From an uncultured Psychrobacter sp. (lineage in GTDB: Bacteria; Pseudomonadota; Gammaproteobacteria; Pseudomonadales; Moraxellaceae): 64,000 nt of DNA. Below the pieces are notes generated by a model that was not told the DNA's origin, made no database searches, and worked only from the letters and a program-made list of their open reading frames with translations. A program made the translations under genes and the position numbers. Shown here piece after piece: positions 1 through 8,601 of the stretch; position 1 is the first letter of the stretch, and every line of letters starts with the position of its first letter. Where the stretch lies: positions 145,804-209,803 of the forward strand of contig CANLDW010000005.1 of assembly GCA_947489525.1 (NCBI GenBank), read 5' to 3'.

Positions 1-690
1 AGCACCTTTGCCAAAGGGTTATTTCATGCTTGCCAGCTGTTTGGCGTGACGTTGATTGGCGGCGATACCACCCGTAGCGAGCATTTAGTACTAAGTATCA
101 GCGCACAAGGATTTATCGCTAATGGCATACCAGCCGTTTACCGCTCAGGCGCGCAAGTGGGCGATAAGGTTTATGTCTCAGGAACGCTTGGTGACGCCGC
201 CTATGCGTTAAAGCATTTTGATACCGAGACAGGTCAACAGTTATCGCATCGACTACATATGCCGACCCCGCGTATCACATTGGGCGTTGAGTTGGCGCGT
301 GCTGGGGCAACGGCGATGATAGATATCTCTGACGGTCTGTATCAAGATTTGAGTCATATCTGTCAGCAAAGCGGTGTCAATATGCGTATTAATTTGGAGC
401 AGCTACCCACCAGCACGCCTTTAGCGCAAATAGAACTATCAGAGCGCCTGCTTTGTCAGCTGACAGGCGGCGATGATTACGAGCTGGCTTTTATTTTGCC
501 TGCTCATATTGACCCACCTATTAGCGACAGCGATACTCCAATCACTTGTATTGGTGAGGTGATTGCTAATGAAAATTCAGAGGAGACGCCTCTTGAGTTA
601 TTCTATAATGCTCAAGCTGTTACAATCGAGCATCCTACCCCTTTTAACACTTATCCTAACCTTACCGGTTATCAACACTTTTCAGGGTAG
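1..690 (+). CDS. thiL: Thiamine-monophosphate kinase, 5' end outside window
   Basis: ThiL phosphorylates thiamine monophosphate to thiamine diphosphate with ATP, the last step of cytosolic thiamine cofactor synthesis. The frame is open from base 1, so the gene is cut by the window edge; roughly the first 90 residues of a ~320-aa family protein are missing. Visible hallmarks are GGDTT near the start of the fragment (nucleotide/Mg site of the AIRS/PurM-like fold), DISDGLYQDL in the middle and GGDDYEL in the C-terminal part. pgpA begins 3 bases after the stop, the usual thiL-pgpA operon order of gammaproteobacteria. Identity is clear; only the start is unknown. Confidence 0.95.
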   Translation, partial: STFAKGLFHACQLFGVTLIGGDTTRSEHLVLSISAQGFIANGIPAVYRSGAQVGDKVYVSGTLGDAAYALKHFDTETGQQLSHRLHMPTPRITLGVELARAGATAMIDISDGLYQDLSHICQQSGVNMRINLEQLPTSTPLAQIELSERLLCQLTGGDDYELAFILPAHIDPPISDSDTPITCIGEVIANENSEETPLELFYNAQAVTIEHPTPFNTYPNLTGYQHFSG

Positions 691-693
691 TCT

Positions 694-1296
694 ATGACTG
701 ATCACGACCCAAGCGCTCACAGCAACAAACCTGATATCCGTCAAGCCAATGACTGTCCGCCGCTACCCGCTAATGCTAGCCTGCTCGACACTATTGTCTA
801 TTGGTTAGGGTTAGGTTTGGGTAGTGGTCTGCCACGCCGCGCACCGGGTACTTGGGGCACGCTTGGTGGCTTAATCGTCGCTATTCCTCTGCTGAGTTTA
901 GGTTTTATTCCTTTTTTAATGATTACCGTCTTATCCTCCGTCATCGGCATTTGGATCTGTGAGCGTAGCTCTGTGCTCATGAACGTCCACGATGATCCGC
1001 ATATCGTCTGGGATGAGTGGGCGGGGATTTGGATCACTTTATTACCCTTGTCTTATATGGGCATCGCCATAGATGACTTTTGGCACAATATTAGCCAGCC
1101 TGCCGCTATCTTTGGTCTTGTTATCGCCTTTGTTTTGTTTCGCTTCTTTGACATTATCAAACCGCCACCGATCGGCTGGGCGGATAAAAAGGTCGCTGGC
1201 GGTCTTGGGATTATGCTGGATGATTTGATTGCTGGTGTTATGGCAGCCATCGTTTGGGGGGTTATCTACGCTGTTATTTTTAACTTCTTAGATTAA
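694..1296 (+). CDS. pgpA: Phosphatidylglycerophosphatase A
   Basis: PgpA dephosphorylates phosphatidylglycerol phosphate to phosphatidylglycerol at the inner membrane. The 200-aa protein carries the family signature RRAPGTWGTLGG after a ~45-residue hydrophilic N-terminal extension, an acidic DDPHIVWDEWAG segment, and FDIIKPPPIGWADKK followed by GGLGIMLDDLIAG, with hydrophobic helices between them. The E. coli protein is about 172 aa, so the N-terminal extension is the only difference in size. The start lies 4 bases after the thiL stop, indicating translational coupling in a thiL-pgpA operon. Confidence 0.93.
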   Translation: MTDHDPSAHSNKPDIRQANDCPPLPANASLLDTIVYWLGLGLGSGLPRRAPGTWGTLGGLIVAIPLLSLGFIPFLMITVLSSVIGIWICERSSVLMNVHDDPHIVWDEWAGIWITLLPLSYMGIAIDDFWHNISQPAAIFGLVIAFVLFRFFDIIKPPPIGWADKKVAGGLGIMLDDLIAGVMAAIVWGVIYAVIFNFLD

Positions 1297-1462
1297 AACT
1301 TATAGTCTTTAACGCAGTACACTCCTTTTTGCTATTTGCTTCTAAATAACTTTTAAGCTTAGTAACACTATAACTAAACAATACTTATCTAAAGCGTTAT
1401 ATTTATAGCGCTTTTTTACGTTATAATGTGGAATTATATTTTGTTACATTTGTAGGATTTAT

Positions 1463-2833
1463 ATGGATACCCCTCTCTCTGTGATTATTCTTGCTGCTGG
1501 CAAAGGTACACGCATGCAATCTGCTAAGCCAAAAGTATTGCAGACCTTAGCAGGTAAACCTCTGCTCAGTCATGTGCTCGATACCTGTCAAACCATAAAT
1601 GTGGACAGTACCATTGTGGTTTACGGCTTCGGCGGTGAACACGTACAAAAGGCGATGAGTGCATACGAGCTGACGTGGGTCGCGCAAACGGAGCAGTTAG
1701 GTACGGGTCACGCGGTCAAAGTAGCGCTGGATAAATTGCCAAAAGACGGTCAAAGTTTAATCCTATACGGTGATGTGCCGTTAGTGAGCGCCGATACATT
1801 AGCCGCGCTACAAGCGGCAAATACTCACGGTATGTCAATGCTAACCTTAAGAGTCGATGATCCCTTTGGTCTTGGTCGTATTAAACGTGATAAGGCTGGC
1901 AATATAGAGGCCATCGTCGAGCAAAAGGACGCTGATGAGGCTGAACAGCAGATCACAGAGATCAACAGTGGCATATATTGCGTTGATAATGCCCTACTGC
2001 ATAAGTACCTGCCTAAGCTTTCTAATAACAATGCCCAAGGCGAGTATTATCTGACTGATATTGTCAAGATGGCGGTTGCTGATGGCATTGCTATTGCTGC
2101 TATTGAGCCTGAGCACGCTTTTGAGATTGAAGGGGTGAATAACCGCCAACAGCTTGCCAGCCTTGAGCGCTCATGGCAAGGCAAGCTCATCCACGACCTA
2201 CAAGTGGCAGGCGTACAGTTTGCCGATCCCACCCGCGTCGATATTCGCGGTAGTGTGAGCGCAGGTCAAGATGTGTTTGTCGATGTCAATGTGGTCTTTG
2301 AGGGCGACTGCATACTAGGCGATAACGTTTATATCGAAGCGGGCAATGTGATTAAACACGCACGCATTGGTAATGCCTGCCATATTAAGCCGCACTGCGT
2401 CATTGATCACGCAAACATCGGCGCAGGTGTTGATATCGGACCCTTTGCGCACTTGCGCCCGGATACGGTGTTATCCGACAACAGTAAAGTGGGCAATTTC
2501 GTTGAGATTAAAAAATCTACTTTAGGTACAGGCAGCAAAGTTAATCATCTAAGCTATATTGGCGATGCTACCATAGGCGCAGAAGTCAATGTTGGCGCAG
2601 GCGTCATTACTTGCAATTACGATGGCGTCAATAAGTCACAAACTGTCATCAAAGACAAGGCTTTTATTGGTTCAAATGCGAGCCTCGTTGCACCGGTCAA
2701 TATTGGCGATACGGCAACAGTGGCGGCAGGATCTGTTATCACTAAAGACGTTGATGACAATGCCCTAGCGTTTGGTCGCGCGCGCCAAACTCAAAAAGAC
2801 AACTTTCAGCGCCCAAGTAAAAAAAATACCTAA
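1463..2833 (+). CDS. glmU: Bifunctional GlcN-1-P acetyltransferase / GlcNAc-1-P uridyltransferase
   Basis: GlmU acetylates glucosamine-1-phosphate and then forms UDP-GlcNAc, the precursor of peptidoglycan and lipid A, in the cytosol. The 456-aa length matches the family. The N-terminal pyrophosphorylase domain opens with LAAGKGTRMQSAKPKVLQ (residues ~10-27) and contains YGDVPL. The second half is a left-handed beta-helix acetyltransferase with hexapeptide repeats, RPDTV...KVGNFVEIKKS and NYDGVNK. TAGGAT precedes the ATG by 6 bases. glmS follows on the same strand 179 bases later, the common glmU-glmS pairing. An inverted repeat at 2867-2899 separates the two. Confidence 0.97.
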   Translation: MDTPLSVIILAAGKGTRMQSAKPKVLQTLAGKPLLSHVLDTCQTINVDSTIVVYGFGGEHVQKAMSAYELTWVAQTEQLGTGHAVKVALDKLPKDGQSLILYGDVPLVSADTLAALQAANTHGMSMLTLRVDDPFGLGRIKRDKAGNIEAIVEQKDADEAEQQITEINSGIYCVDNALLHKYLPKLSNNNAQGEYYLTDIVKMAVADGIAIAAIEPEHAFEIEGVNNRQQLASLERSWQGKLIHDLQVAGVQFADPTRVDIRGSVSAGQDVFVDVNVVFEGDCILGDNVYIEAGNVIKHARIGNACHIKPHCVIDHANIGAGVDIGPFAHLRPDTVLSDNSKVGNFVEIKKSTLGTGSKVNHLSYIGDATIGAEVNVGAGVITCNYDGVNKSQTVIKDKAFIGSNASLVAPVNIGDTATVAAGSVITKDVDDNALAFGRARQTQKDNFQRPSKKNT

Positions 2834-2866
2834 AACCGCTACTTTGTAAACATCGAAAGTCAATAG

Positions 2867-2899
2867 CGAGCAGTACAACAAGCTTTGTAGTACTGCTCG
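2867..2899 (+). terminator. Inverted repeat after glmU, possible weak terminator
   Basis: A perfect 10-bp inverted repeat (CGAGCAGTAC / GTACTGCTCG), extended by a few more pairs around a short loop, lies 33 bases after the glmU stop. The following bases are T/G-rich rather than a clean T run, so intrinsic termination would be weak. It may attenuate readthrough into glmS. Confidence 0.45.
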
Positions 2900-3012
2900 T
2901 TGGTTTGTAGTCATTGAAACCTAATGAACACCCCTTAATAAAATATTGAAACATGAAAGCTTTAAAATACTAAAGCCTTAAAACATTTGAACATTGAAGC
3001 AGAGGAATACCT

Positions 3013-4857
3013 ATGTGCGGAATCGTTGGCGCAGTCGCCGAGCGTAATATTGCGAATATCTTACTTGAAGGTCTTAAGCGCTTAGAGTACCGGGGCTATG
3101 ATTCGGCAGGTTTGACTGTCATTCGTAATGGCGAGCTGCACCGCGAGCGCCAAGTGGGCAAAGTACAAGCACTTGTTGATGCTGTCGACGTCAATCCGCA
3201 GTTTTTCAACGGTCATATCGGTATTGCGCACACGCGCTGGGCAACTCATGGCGAGCCGGCCCAACGTAACGCTCATCCGCATGTCTCAGGTAAGATTGCC
3301 GTTGTCCATAATGGTATCGTTGAAAACTACGCTGAGCTCAAAGAAGATCTGCTCGATAAAGGCTATGAGTTTACTTCGCAAACTGATACCGAAGTTGTTG
3401 CTCACCTGATTAATGACTGTTATCAAGAGACTAACAATTTATTAGAAGCGGTACGTGCCGTCATCCCTAAGCTGCATGGTGCTTTTGCCTTAGGCGTGGT
3501 GCATGTTGATTGTCCCGATGAGCTGATCACCGTACGCTTAGGCTCGCCTTTAGTCATCGGCGTGGGTATTGGCGAGAACTTTATTGCCTCCGATCAGCTG
3601 GCTCTCCTGCCTGTAACCAACCGCTTTATGTACTTAGAAGAAGGCGATATTGCTAAGATTACTCGCGATAATATTACCGTCTATGCCGATGGTATCGAGG
3701 TAAAACGCTCTATCCATGAGATCGATGCCAAGCAGCACAACGCTGATAAAGGCGAGTTTAAGCACTACATGCTAAAAGAAATCTATGAGCAGCCTGACGC
3801 GGTTGGTCGTACGATTGAGATGGCCGTTGACAGTCGTGACCAATCTACTCTACGCAGTGATTTTTTACAGCGCTATGAGGATAAGTTGGCAGGCGTGCGT
3901 CACGTGCAAGTACTTGCCTGCGGTACGAGTTATCACTCAGGCATGGTCGCTAAGTACTGGTTTGAGAACCTAACGCGTCTGCCCTGCTCGGTTGAGATCG
4001 CCAGCGAGTTTCGCTACCGCAACCCCGTCGTGGTCGATGACACCCTTGTCATCTGCATCTCACAATCTGGTGAGACTGCCGATACGCTCTCAGCGCTACG
4101 TGACACGCAGCAGCAGCAGCCAAAAGGCTTAATCAGCCTAGCACTATGTAACGTACCGACATCATCCCTAGTGCGCGAGACCGATATCTTTTTGCCCACG
4201 CATGCCGGCCCCGAGATCGGTGTTGCTTCGACTAAAGCCTTTACGACGCAGCTCGTCGCCCTACTGCTCTTGGTACTCAAAGTAGGCGCAGTGCAAGCGC
4301 GTATGGATAAAGCGCGTCTTGCTAGCTTACTAAGCGATCTGTATAAGCTCCCCGGTCAGCTGCACGCGAGCTTGCATCTCGATGGCGCTATTGAAAAGAT
4401 GAGTGCTAGCTTCGAAGATAAAAAAAGCTGTCTGTTTTTGGGACGCGGGCTCCAGTTCCCAATTGCTTTGGAGGGCGCGCTTAAACTCAAAGAGATCTCT
4501 TATATTCACGCCGAAGGCTACGCGGCAGGTGAGCTAAAGCACGGGCCACTAGCTTTGGTTGATAAAGATATGCCAATCGTAGTGCTGGCGCCAAAAGACA
4601 GTATGTTCGATAAGCTCAAAGCCAATATGCAAGAGGTGCACGCGCGCCACGGTGAGCTGTTTGTATTCGCCAGCGAAGAGAGCAAAATGGTCAGCGAGGA
4701 TCGTCTACACGTCGTCTACGTGCCTGAGGTCTGTGAGCAGTTAGCGCCTATCGTCTATAGCGTGCCGGTGCAGCTTCTCTCCTATCACGTGGCAGTCATG
4801 CGCGGCACCGATGTGGATCAGCCTAGAAATTTGGCAAAATCGGTTACGGTTGAGTAG
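3013..4857 (+). CDS. glmS: Glutamine--fructose-6-phosphate aminotransferase
   Basis: GlmS makes glucosamine-6-phosphate from fructose-6-phosphate and glutamine, the entry step to amino sugars. The 614-aa protein begins MCGIVGA, so Cys2 (after Met removal Cys1) is the Ntn glutaminase nucleophile; HTRWATHG follows at about residue 77. Two SIS isomerase domains occupy the C-terminal half (CGTSYHSG and SQSGETADTLSAL; GRGLQFPIALEGALKLKE), and it ends with the conserved DQPRNLAKSVTVE tail. AGAGGA lies 9 bases before the ATG. A strong terminator follows at 4907-4957. No glmS ribozyme was seen upstream, as expected outside Firmicutes. Confidence 0.97.
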   Translation: MCGIVGAVAERNIANILLEGLKRLEYRGYDSAGLTVIRNGELHRERQVGKVQALVDAVDVNPQFFNGHIGIAHTRWATHGEPAQRNAHPHVSGKIAVVHNGIVENYAELKEDLLDKGYEFTSQTDTEVVAHLINDCYQETNNLLEAVRAVIPKLHGAFALGVVHVDCPDELITVRLGSPLVIGVGIGENFIASDQLALLPVTNRFMYLEEGDIAKITRDNITVYADGIEVKRSIHEIDAKQHNADKGEFKHYMLKEIYEQPDAVGRTIEMAVDSRDQSTLRSDFLQRYEDKLAGVRHVQVLACGTSYHSGMVAKYWFENLTRLPCSVEIASEFRYRNPVVVDDTLVICISQSGETADTLSALRDTQQQQPKGLISLALCNVPTSSLVRETDIFLPTHAGPEIGVASTKAFTTQLVALLLLVLKVGAVQARMDKARLASLLSDLYKLPGQLHASLHLDGAIEKMSASFEDKKSCLFLGRGLQFPIALEGALKLKEISYIHAEGYAAGELKHGPLALVDKDMPIVVLAPKDSMFDKLKANMQEVHARHGELFVFASEESKMVSEDRLHVVYVPEVCEQLAPIVYSVPVQLLSYHVAVMRGTDVDQPRNLAKSVTVE

Positions 4858-4906
4858 GTCTACTGTTTGCTAAAAATTTTCAGCAAGTAATAAAGTAGCA
4901 TACTAC

Positions 4907-4957
4907 ATCCTCCACCCTCTTATATTTATTCATGAGATGGTGGAGGATTTTTTTTGA
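4907..4957 (+). terminator. Intrinsic terminator after glmS
   Basis: GC-rich stem TCCTCCACC / GGTGGAGGA with a ~20-nt loop, followed on the plus strand by a run of eight Ts. It lies between the convergent glmS and PQQ-dehydrogenase genes and mainly serves glmS. Confidence 0.85.
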
Positions 4958-5016
4958 TAATAAAAATAGAAAAGCTCATATAGGAAGTTTTTTATACATC
5001 GCTTACTGATTTGGGC

Positions 5017-6312
5017 TTACTGATTTGGAGTCACCCGCCAAATCGTATTAGAAAGGTCGTCAGCGACAATAAGTGCCCCTTTCGGATCAACCGTTACCCC
5101 TACTGGTCGACCAAAAGTCTTGCCATCTTCGCTCTGAAATCCGGTAACAAAGTCAACCGGGTCGCCAGCTGGCTTGCCATTGCTAAATGGCACGAACACG
5201 ACATCGTAACCTGCCGGGTCTGACCGGTTCCAGCTACCGTGCTCGCCGATGAATGCGCCTTCTGTAAACTTGCCGCCCATCGTTGATGCTGAGAACGCCA
5301 AGCCCAAGGGCGCTTTGTGCGACCCAAGGCTGTAGTCTGGAGTCACAGCGGCGGCTACCATCTCGGGTTGCTGCGGCTTGACCCGCGTATCAACATGCTG
5401 ACCCCAATAACTGTAGGGCCAGCCGTAGAACGCGCCGTCCTGAACTGAGGTTAGATAGTCGGGTACCAGTCGTGGACCCAGCTCATCACGCTCGTTAATA
5501 ACCGCCCATAATTGATTAGTGCCGGGCTGAACATCCATCGCCGTTGGATTACGTAGACCTGTTGCATAAGGTCTGTGCGCACCGCTCGCAGCGTCGATCT
5601 CCCAGATCATGGCTCGATTCTCCTCAACATTGAGACCATTCTCCGTAATGTTACTGTTGGAGCCGATGCCAACGTACAAGAAGCGCCCGTCAGGACTAGC
5701 AGTCATCGCTTTGGTCCAGTGGTGATTCACCTCACTAGGCAGGGGAGTAAGTTGCCGTGGCGGTGCGCTAGCTTCGGTTTGGCCAGGCTGATAATCGAAC
5801 TGCACTACCGCATCTTGATTGGCGACGTATAGTTGATTATCAATCAACGCAAGCCCATAAGGAGCATTCAAATTTTCGGCGAACACAGTACGTGTCTCGT
5901 AAGTACCATCATTATCACTATCACGCAGTAAGGTCAGACGATCACCGCTTTTGACCGAGGTAGTGCCTTTAGATATAAAATAACCAGCAAAAAAGTCCTT
6001 GGGACGTAGTTTAGCAGCGTTACCACCCCGGCCCTCAGCCACCAAAATATCGCCATTCGGTAGAACCAGTGTCTGCCGTGGAATCTGCAGGTTAGTAGCA
6101 ATAGCTGTGATGTTATAGCCTGACGGCACTATAGGCCTGCGATCGCCCCAGCCTGCAGGGTCAGCAACTTTTAAGGTTGGTAATAAGCCGCGCTCTGCTT
6201 CAGGCAGCTCTGGATTTGCTCCAAGCTGTGCCGAGTCATCTATTTTGCTTTCGCTGCACGCGCTCAACAGCACGGCGACTATAGTGGCTGATAAAATCTT
6301 AATCGGCTTCAT
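5017..6312 (-). CDS. PQQ-dependent sugar (sorbosone-type) dehydrogenase lipoprotein
   Basis: A 431-aa exported protein of the soluble glucose/sorbosone dehydrogenase beta-propeller class, which oxidises sugars or aldoses in the periplasm with pyrroloquinoline quinone. The N-terminus has a short positive region, a hydrophobic stretch and a lipobox LLSAC (Cys ~19), so it should be an outer- or inner-membrane-anchored lipoprotein. Visible propeller motifs include LPNGDILVAEGRGGNA, ASPDGRFLYVGIGSN, TGLRNPTAMD, FYGWPYSYWGQ, FIGEHGSWNRSDPAGYDV and ALIVADDLSNTIWRV. The start overlaps the upstream DUF2231 gene by 4 bases (operon). The pqq biosynthesis genes lie just beyond, diverging from it, which supports PQQ as cofactor. 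The exact sugar substrate cannot be told from sequence. Confidence 0.87.
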   Translation of the reverse strand: MKPIKILSATIVAVLLSACSESKIDDSAQLGANPELPEAERGLLPTLKVADPAGWGDRRPIVPSGYNITAIATNLQIPRQTLVLPNGDILVAEGRGGNAAKLRPKDFFAGYFISKGTTSVKSGDRLTLLRDSDNDGTYETRTVFAENLNAPYGLALIDNQLYVANQDAVVQFDYQPGQTEASAPPRQLTPLPSEVNHHWTKAMTASPDGRFLYVGIGSNSNITENGLNVEENRAMIWEIDAASGAHRPYATGLRNPTAMDVQPGTNQLWAVINERDELGPRLVPDYLTSVQDGAFYGWPYSYWGQHVDTRVKPQQPEMVAAAVTPDYSLGSHKAPLGLAFSASTMGGKFTEGAFIGEHGSWNRSDPAGYDVVFVPFSNGKPAGDPVDFVTGFQSEDGKTFGRPVGVTVDPKGALIVADDLSNTIWRVTPNQ

Positions 6313-6746
6313 CGTGCACCTCCATTATGCCAGCTAGCAAGGCCAATCCAAGTTGCAGCGCAAGCCAAGATGACAGTGATTATGGATAGAACAAGTCCGC
6401 TTGGCATGCTCGCCCATACATCCTTTGCATGGATAAAAGAGTTAATGACGCCCAGTACAAAGGTTATTAATAGCAATACAAAGTAAATCAGTGGTTTACC
6501 TGTTCGTTTATCCCTGCGTACTAGAGATATAATAGAGCCGAGTAGAGCCAAACCATTAAATAACAGCGCCCCTATTAATAGCCAAGAGGCAAAGTTTTTC
6601 CACTGCGGCACGTAACTGGACCAATAAGCGTAATCGCTTAGCAAAACACCGATAAACAGCGGCACCATCCCAGATAGAACAAATGCATGCAGGGGATGCA
6701 ATGGGTACAAGGCGGTGCTAGAGCGTCGGGCAACAGCACTAATCAT
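6309..6746 (-). CDS. DUF2231 family inner-membrane protein
   Basis: 145-aa protein with about four hydrophobic helices. The N-terminal YPLHPLHAFVLSGMVPLFIG pattern, with conserved HPLH, is typical of DUF2231 proteins, which often accompany PQQ-dependent sorbosone-type dehydrogenases and may be membrane redox partners or haem-binding subunits (inference). Its stop overlaps the start of the dehydrogenase gene by 4 bases, so the two are very likely translated together. AAGGAAG lies 4-5 bases before the ATG. Confidence 0.8.
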   Translation of the reverse strand: MISAVARRSSTALYPLHPLHAFVLSGMVPLFIGVLLSDYAYWSSYVPQWKNFASWLLIGALLFNGLALLGSIISLVRRDKRTGKPLIYFVLLLITFVLGVINSFIHAKDVWASMPSGLVLSIITVILACAATWIGLASWHNGGAR

Positions 6747-6808
6747 GGCAACTTCCTTATTATTAATAAACGAGGATTCAATCGACCGCGCTGATTGTAT
6801 CGATTGAA

Positions 6809-6970
6809 CTATAGTTAATTCACTTTAAAACCGATACCGTGCTACTGGAATACTTGTTTTAAATAACAGTTGCGTAGCATCGAAAAGTGCGAAGCGCACA
6901 GCAAGCAAGGAAAATTTGTACCAGTAGCACGGTATTATTAACGTATCGATTTTATTTCGTATTGACTATA
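6809..6970. repeat. Imperfect palindromic repeat, copy 1 (upstream of pqqA)
   Basis: A ~160-bp unit with inner arms TACCGTGCTACTGG (from 6835) and CCAGTAGCACGGTA (ending 6934) separated by about 70 bases. Its ends resemble each other in inverse orientation (CTATAGTTAAT at 6809; ATTGACTATA ending 6970). A related copy sits at 8602-8752: its inner arms differ mainly by CTACTGG/CTGCTGG, and the left flanks align (CTATA..GTT...TCACTTTA). This looks like a dispersed, non-coding REP/MITE-like family; function unknown. Confidence 0.7.
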
Positions 6971-7088
6971 CGCTTGTATGCTTGATGGAATTCAAATTCT
7001 ATGAAATAAATACGAAATAGAATTTTCGCTTAAAACATAGCAAAGCCAACAAAATTCTTCAACCTTTTTTATGAAACTTAGTCGATTA

Positions 7089-7104
7089 CTAGTTCATGAA
7101 CTAG
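7089..7104. promoter_or_regulatory. Perfect 16-bp palindrome, operator candidate
   Basis: CTAGTTCATGAACTAG is fully self-complementary, about 410 bases upstream of pqqA in a long gene-free stretch. Size and symmetry suit a dimeric regulator site, but no regulator gene adjoins it and it is followed by a poly-A rather than a T tract, so it is not an obvious terminator. Assignment is speculative. Confidence 0.3.
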
Positions 7105-7424
7105 AGACTATAAAAAAAGATTAAAAAGGTAGTACAGCTTTATTATCAGCTGCTCCTAAAAAAACTTTCAGGCTTATCATTTGCAGAACGCGGATGAGTT
7201 ATTAAATGTTCGTATTCTGACAATTAAGTCGAGTTTATACCTTATCGATGTAGCGCTAATGATTTAATTCACTACAGTTTTGTTACGAGAATATCTATCC
7301 ACTGCACCTAACAACCAAGAGTAGTTTTTACCAACATAAGTACGCTTAAAAAATATGTTTTGATGATTGCCATCGAACTTTGTAAGCAAACCTTCCAAGT
7401 TTGTTGCTATAAATTTGACAGCAT

Positions 7425-7454
7425 TTGACAGTAAGGGTCGGGTTAGAATATTAT
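7425..7454 (+). promoter_or_regulatory. Sigma-70-type promoter candidate for pqqA
   Basis: A consensus -35 TTGACA (7425-7430) and -10 TATTAT (7449-7454) are spaced by 18 bases. A second TTGACA occurs 10 bases earlier (7415-7420) as part of a short direct repeat. Transcription would start near 7461, giving a ~55-base leader before the pqqA ATG at 7515. Confidence 0.6.
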
Positions 7455-7514
7455 CAAAGACTCCTTATATACTACCTTACTTAGTAGTGAGTAAGCTCAT
7501 TGTGGAGTACTGTT

Positions 7515-7589
7515 ATGAAATGGACTAAACCTGCTTTTCAAGATATCCGTATTGGTTTTGAAGTCACTATGTATTTTGAAGCTCGTTAG
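7515..7589 (+). CDS. pqqA: PQQ precursor peptide PqqA
   Basis: A 24-residue ribosomal peptide, begins MKWTKPAF and contains GFEVTMYF. Glu16 and Tyr20 sit in the conserved E-V-T-M-Y spacing; PqqE joins these two side chains and they become the PQQ skeleton. The peptide matches the family size (22-24 aa). GGAG lies 7 bases upstream of the ATG. It is followed by a degenerate repeat of its own last codons (7591-7608), then by a terminator (7632-7667) before pqqB. Such an arrangement usually lets pqqA be made in excess over the enzymes. The gene is easy to miss because of its length. Confidence 0.96.
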   Translation: MKWTKPAFQDIRIGFEVTMYFEAR

Positions 7590-7590
7590 G

Positions 7591-7608
7591 TATTTTGAAG
7601 CGCGCTAA
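7591..7608 (+). repeat. Partial tandem duplication of the pqqA 3' end
   Basis: The 18 bases encoding Tyr-Phe-Glu-Ala-Arg-stop at 7572-7589 recur one base later as TATTTTGAAGCGCGCTAA with two differences, both synonymous if read in the same register. The copy is out of frame with pqqA and lacks a start, so it is untranslated. It looks like a slippage duplication or a relic of a second pqqA. Confidence 0.7.
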
Positions 7609-7631
7609 AATCTGCCAAACTTAAATACATT

Positions 7632-7667
7632 AAAAGCCCTAGATGATTAGGGCTTTTGTTTTTTTGG
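7632..7667 (+). terminator. Terminator/attenuator between pqqA and pqqB
   Basis: AAAAGCCCT / AGGGCTTTT stem with an 8-nt loop followed by GTTTTTTT, 12 bases before the pqqB ATG. It would end most pqqA transcripts and let limited readthrough into pqqBCDE. Confidence 0.85.
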
Positions 7668-7679
7668 AATTATTAATTT

Positions 7680-8591
7680 ATGTATATTCATGTTTTAGGC
7701 TCAGCGGCGGGTGGCGGTTTTCCGCAATGGAATTGTAACTGCCATAATTGTCACGGTGTGCGTCATGGAACTATTAAAGCTAAGACCCGAACCCAGTCCT
7801 CTATCGCCATATCGGAAAACGGCACAGATTGGATTTTATTTAATGCCTCCCCCGATATTCGCCAGCAGTTGTTTGAGTTTAAAGCAGCGTGGCCAGCGCG
7901 CGGGCTCAGAGACACTGGAATCAGTGCGGTAGTCTTAATGGACAGCCAGCTCGATCATACGACAGGGCTATTGACCCTGCGTGAAGGGTGTCCCATTGAT
8001 GTTTGGTGTACGGATATGGTGCATCAAGATCTTACCACTGGATTTCCTATTTTTAATATGCTCAAGCATTGGAATGGCGGGCTGCAATATCATCAAATTG
8101 ATCCCAAAAAGACTTTTAACATTGCAGGCTTTAGCGATCTAGAATTTACGCCGTTAATTATTAGAAGTTCTGCACCGCCCTACTCTCCACATCGTCATGA
8201 TCCTCATGATGGCGATAATATTGCCCTAATTGTGAAAGATTTAAAAACCCAAAAACAACTCTTTTATGCGCCAGGATTGGGCAAAATTGACGATGAGATT
8301 TTGGACATTATGAAAGCCTCTGATTGCGTGATGATTGACGGCACTTTATGGACTGATAATGAAATGCAAGAATGCGGCGTCGGCAGCAAAACCGGGCAAG
8401 ACATGGGTCATCTGCATATTAGCGGCGCGGACGGCTCGCTCAATTATTTAGATCAACTCAAAAACTCACGTAAAATATTGATCCATATCAATAACACCAA
8501 TCCGATATTAAATGAAGAATCCAAGCAAGCGGCTACATTAAAAGCGCATCATGTTGAAGTGGCGTTTGATGGGATGCAGATAGAATTGTAA
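7680..8591 (+). CDS. pqqB: PQQ biosynthesis protein PqqB
   Basis: PqqB is a metallo-beta-lactamase-fold non-haem iron oxygenase that hydroxylates the tyrosine of the crosslinked Glu-Tyr intermediate. The 303-aa length is standard. It opens [19 protein letters not shown] with the family-specific zinc knuckle CNCHNC, then [11 protein letters not shown] (metal ligands), a long central region and GHLHISG near the C-terminus. It follows the pqqA terminator closely. 191 bases containing a palindromic repeat separate it from pqqC. Confidence 0.96.
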   Translation: MYIHVLGSAAGGGFPQWNCNCHNCHGVRHGTIKAKTRTQSSIAISENGTDWILFNASPDIRQQLFEFKAAWPARGLRDTGISAVVLMDSQLDHTTGLLTLREGCPIDVWCTDMVHQDLTTGFPIFNMLKHWNGGLQYHQIDPKKTFNIAGFSDLEFTPLIIRSSAPPYSPHRHDPHDGDNIALIVKDLKTQKQLFYAPGLGKIDDEILDIMKASDCVMIDGTLWTDNEMQECGVGSKTGQDMGHLHISGADGSLNYLDQLKNSRKILIHINNTNPILNEESKQAATLKAHHVEVAFDGMQIEL

Positions 8592-8601
8592 GGCGAGAAC
8601 C

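Larger units (their letters stand above)
6747..7514. other. Long intergenic region between DUF2231 gene and pqqA
   Basis: No ORF of convincing length was seen. It holds palindromic repeat copy 1 (6809-6970), a perfect 16-bp palindrome at 7089-7104 and the pqqA promoter candidate at 7425-7454. The rest is AT-rich. Divergent promoters for the dehydrogenase operon and for pqqA must lie here. Confidence 0.6.

Noticed and set aside
3013..3020. Possible glmS ribozyme in the glmU-glmS gap
   Set aside because: The known ribozyme is found in Firmicutes; no matching core was recognised in the 179-base gap.
3128..3409. 93-aa plus-strand ORF inside glmS
   Set aside because: It is another frame of a clearly coding gene, has no family resemblance and no ribosome site.
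5575..5832. 85-aa plus-strand ORF within the PQQ dehydrogenase gene
   Set aside because: Antisense shadow of a gene with clear beta-propeller motifs.
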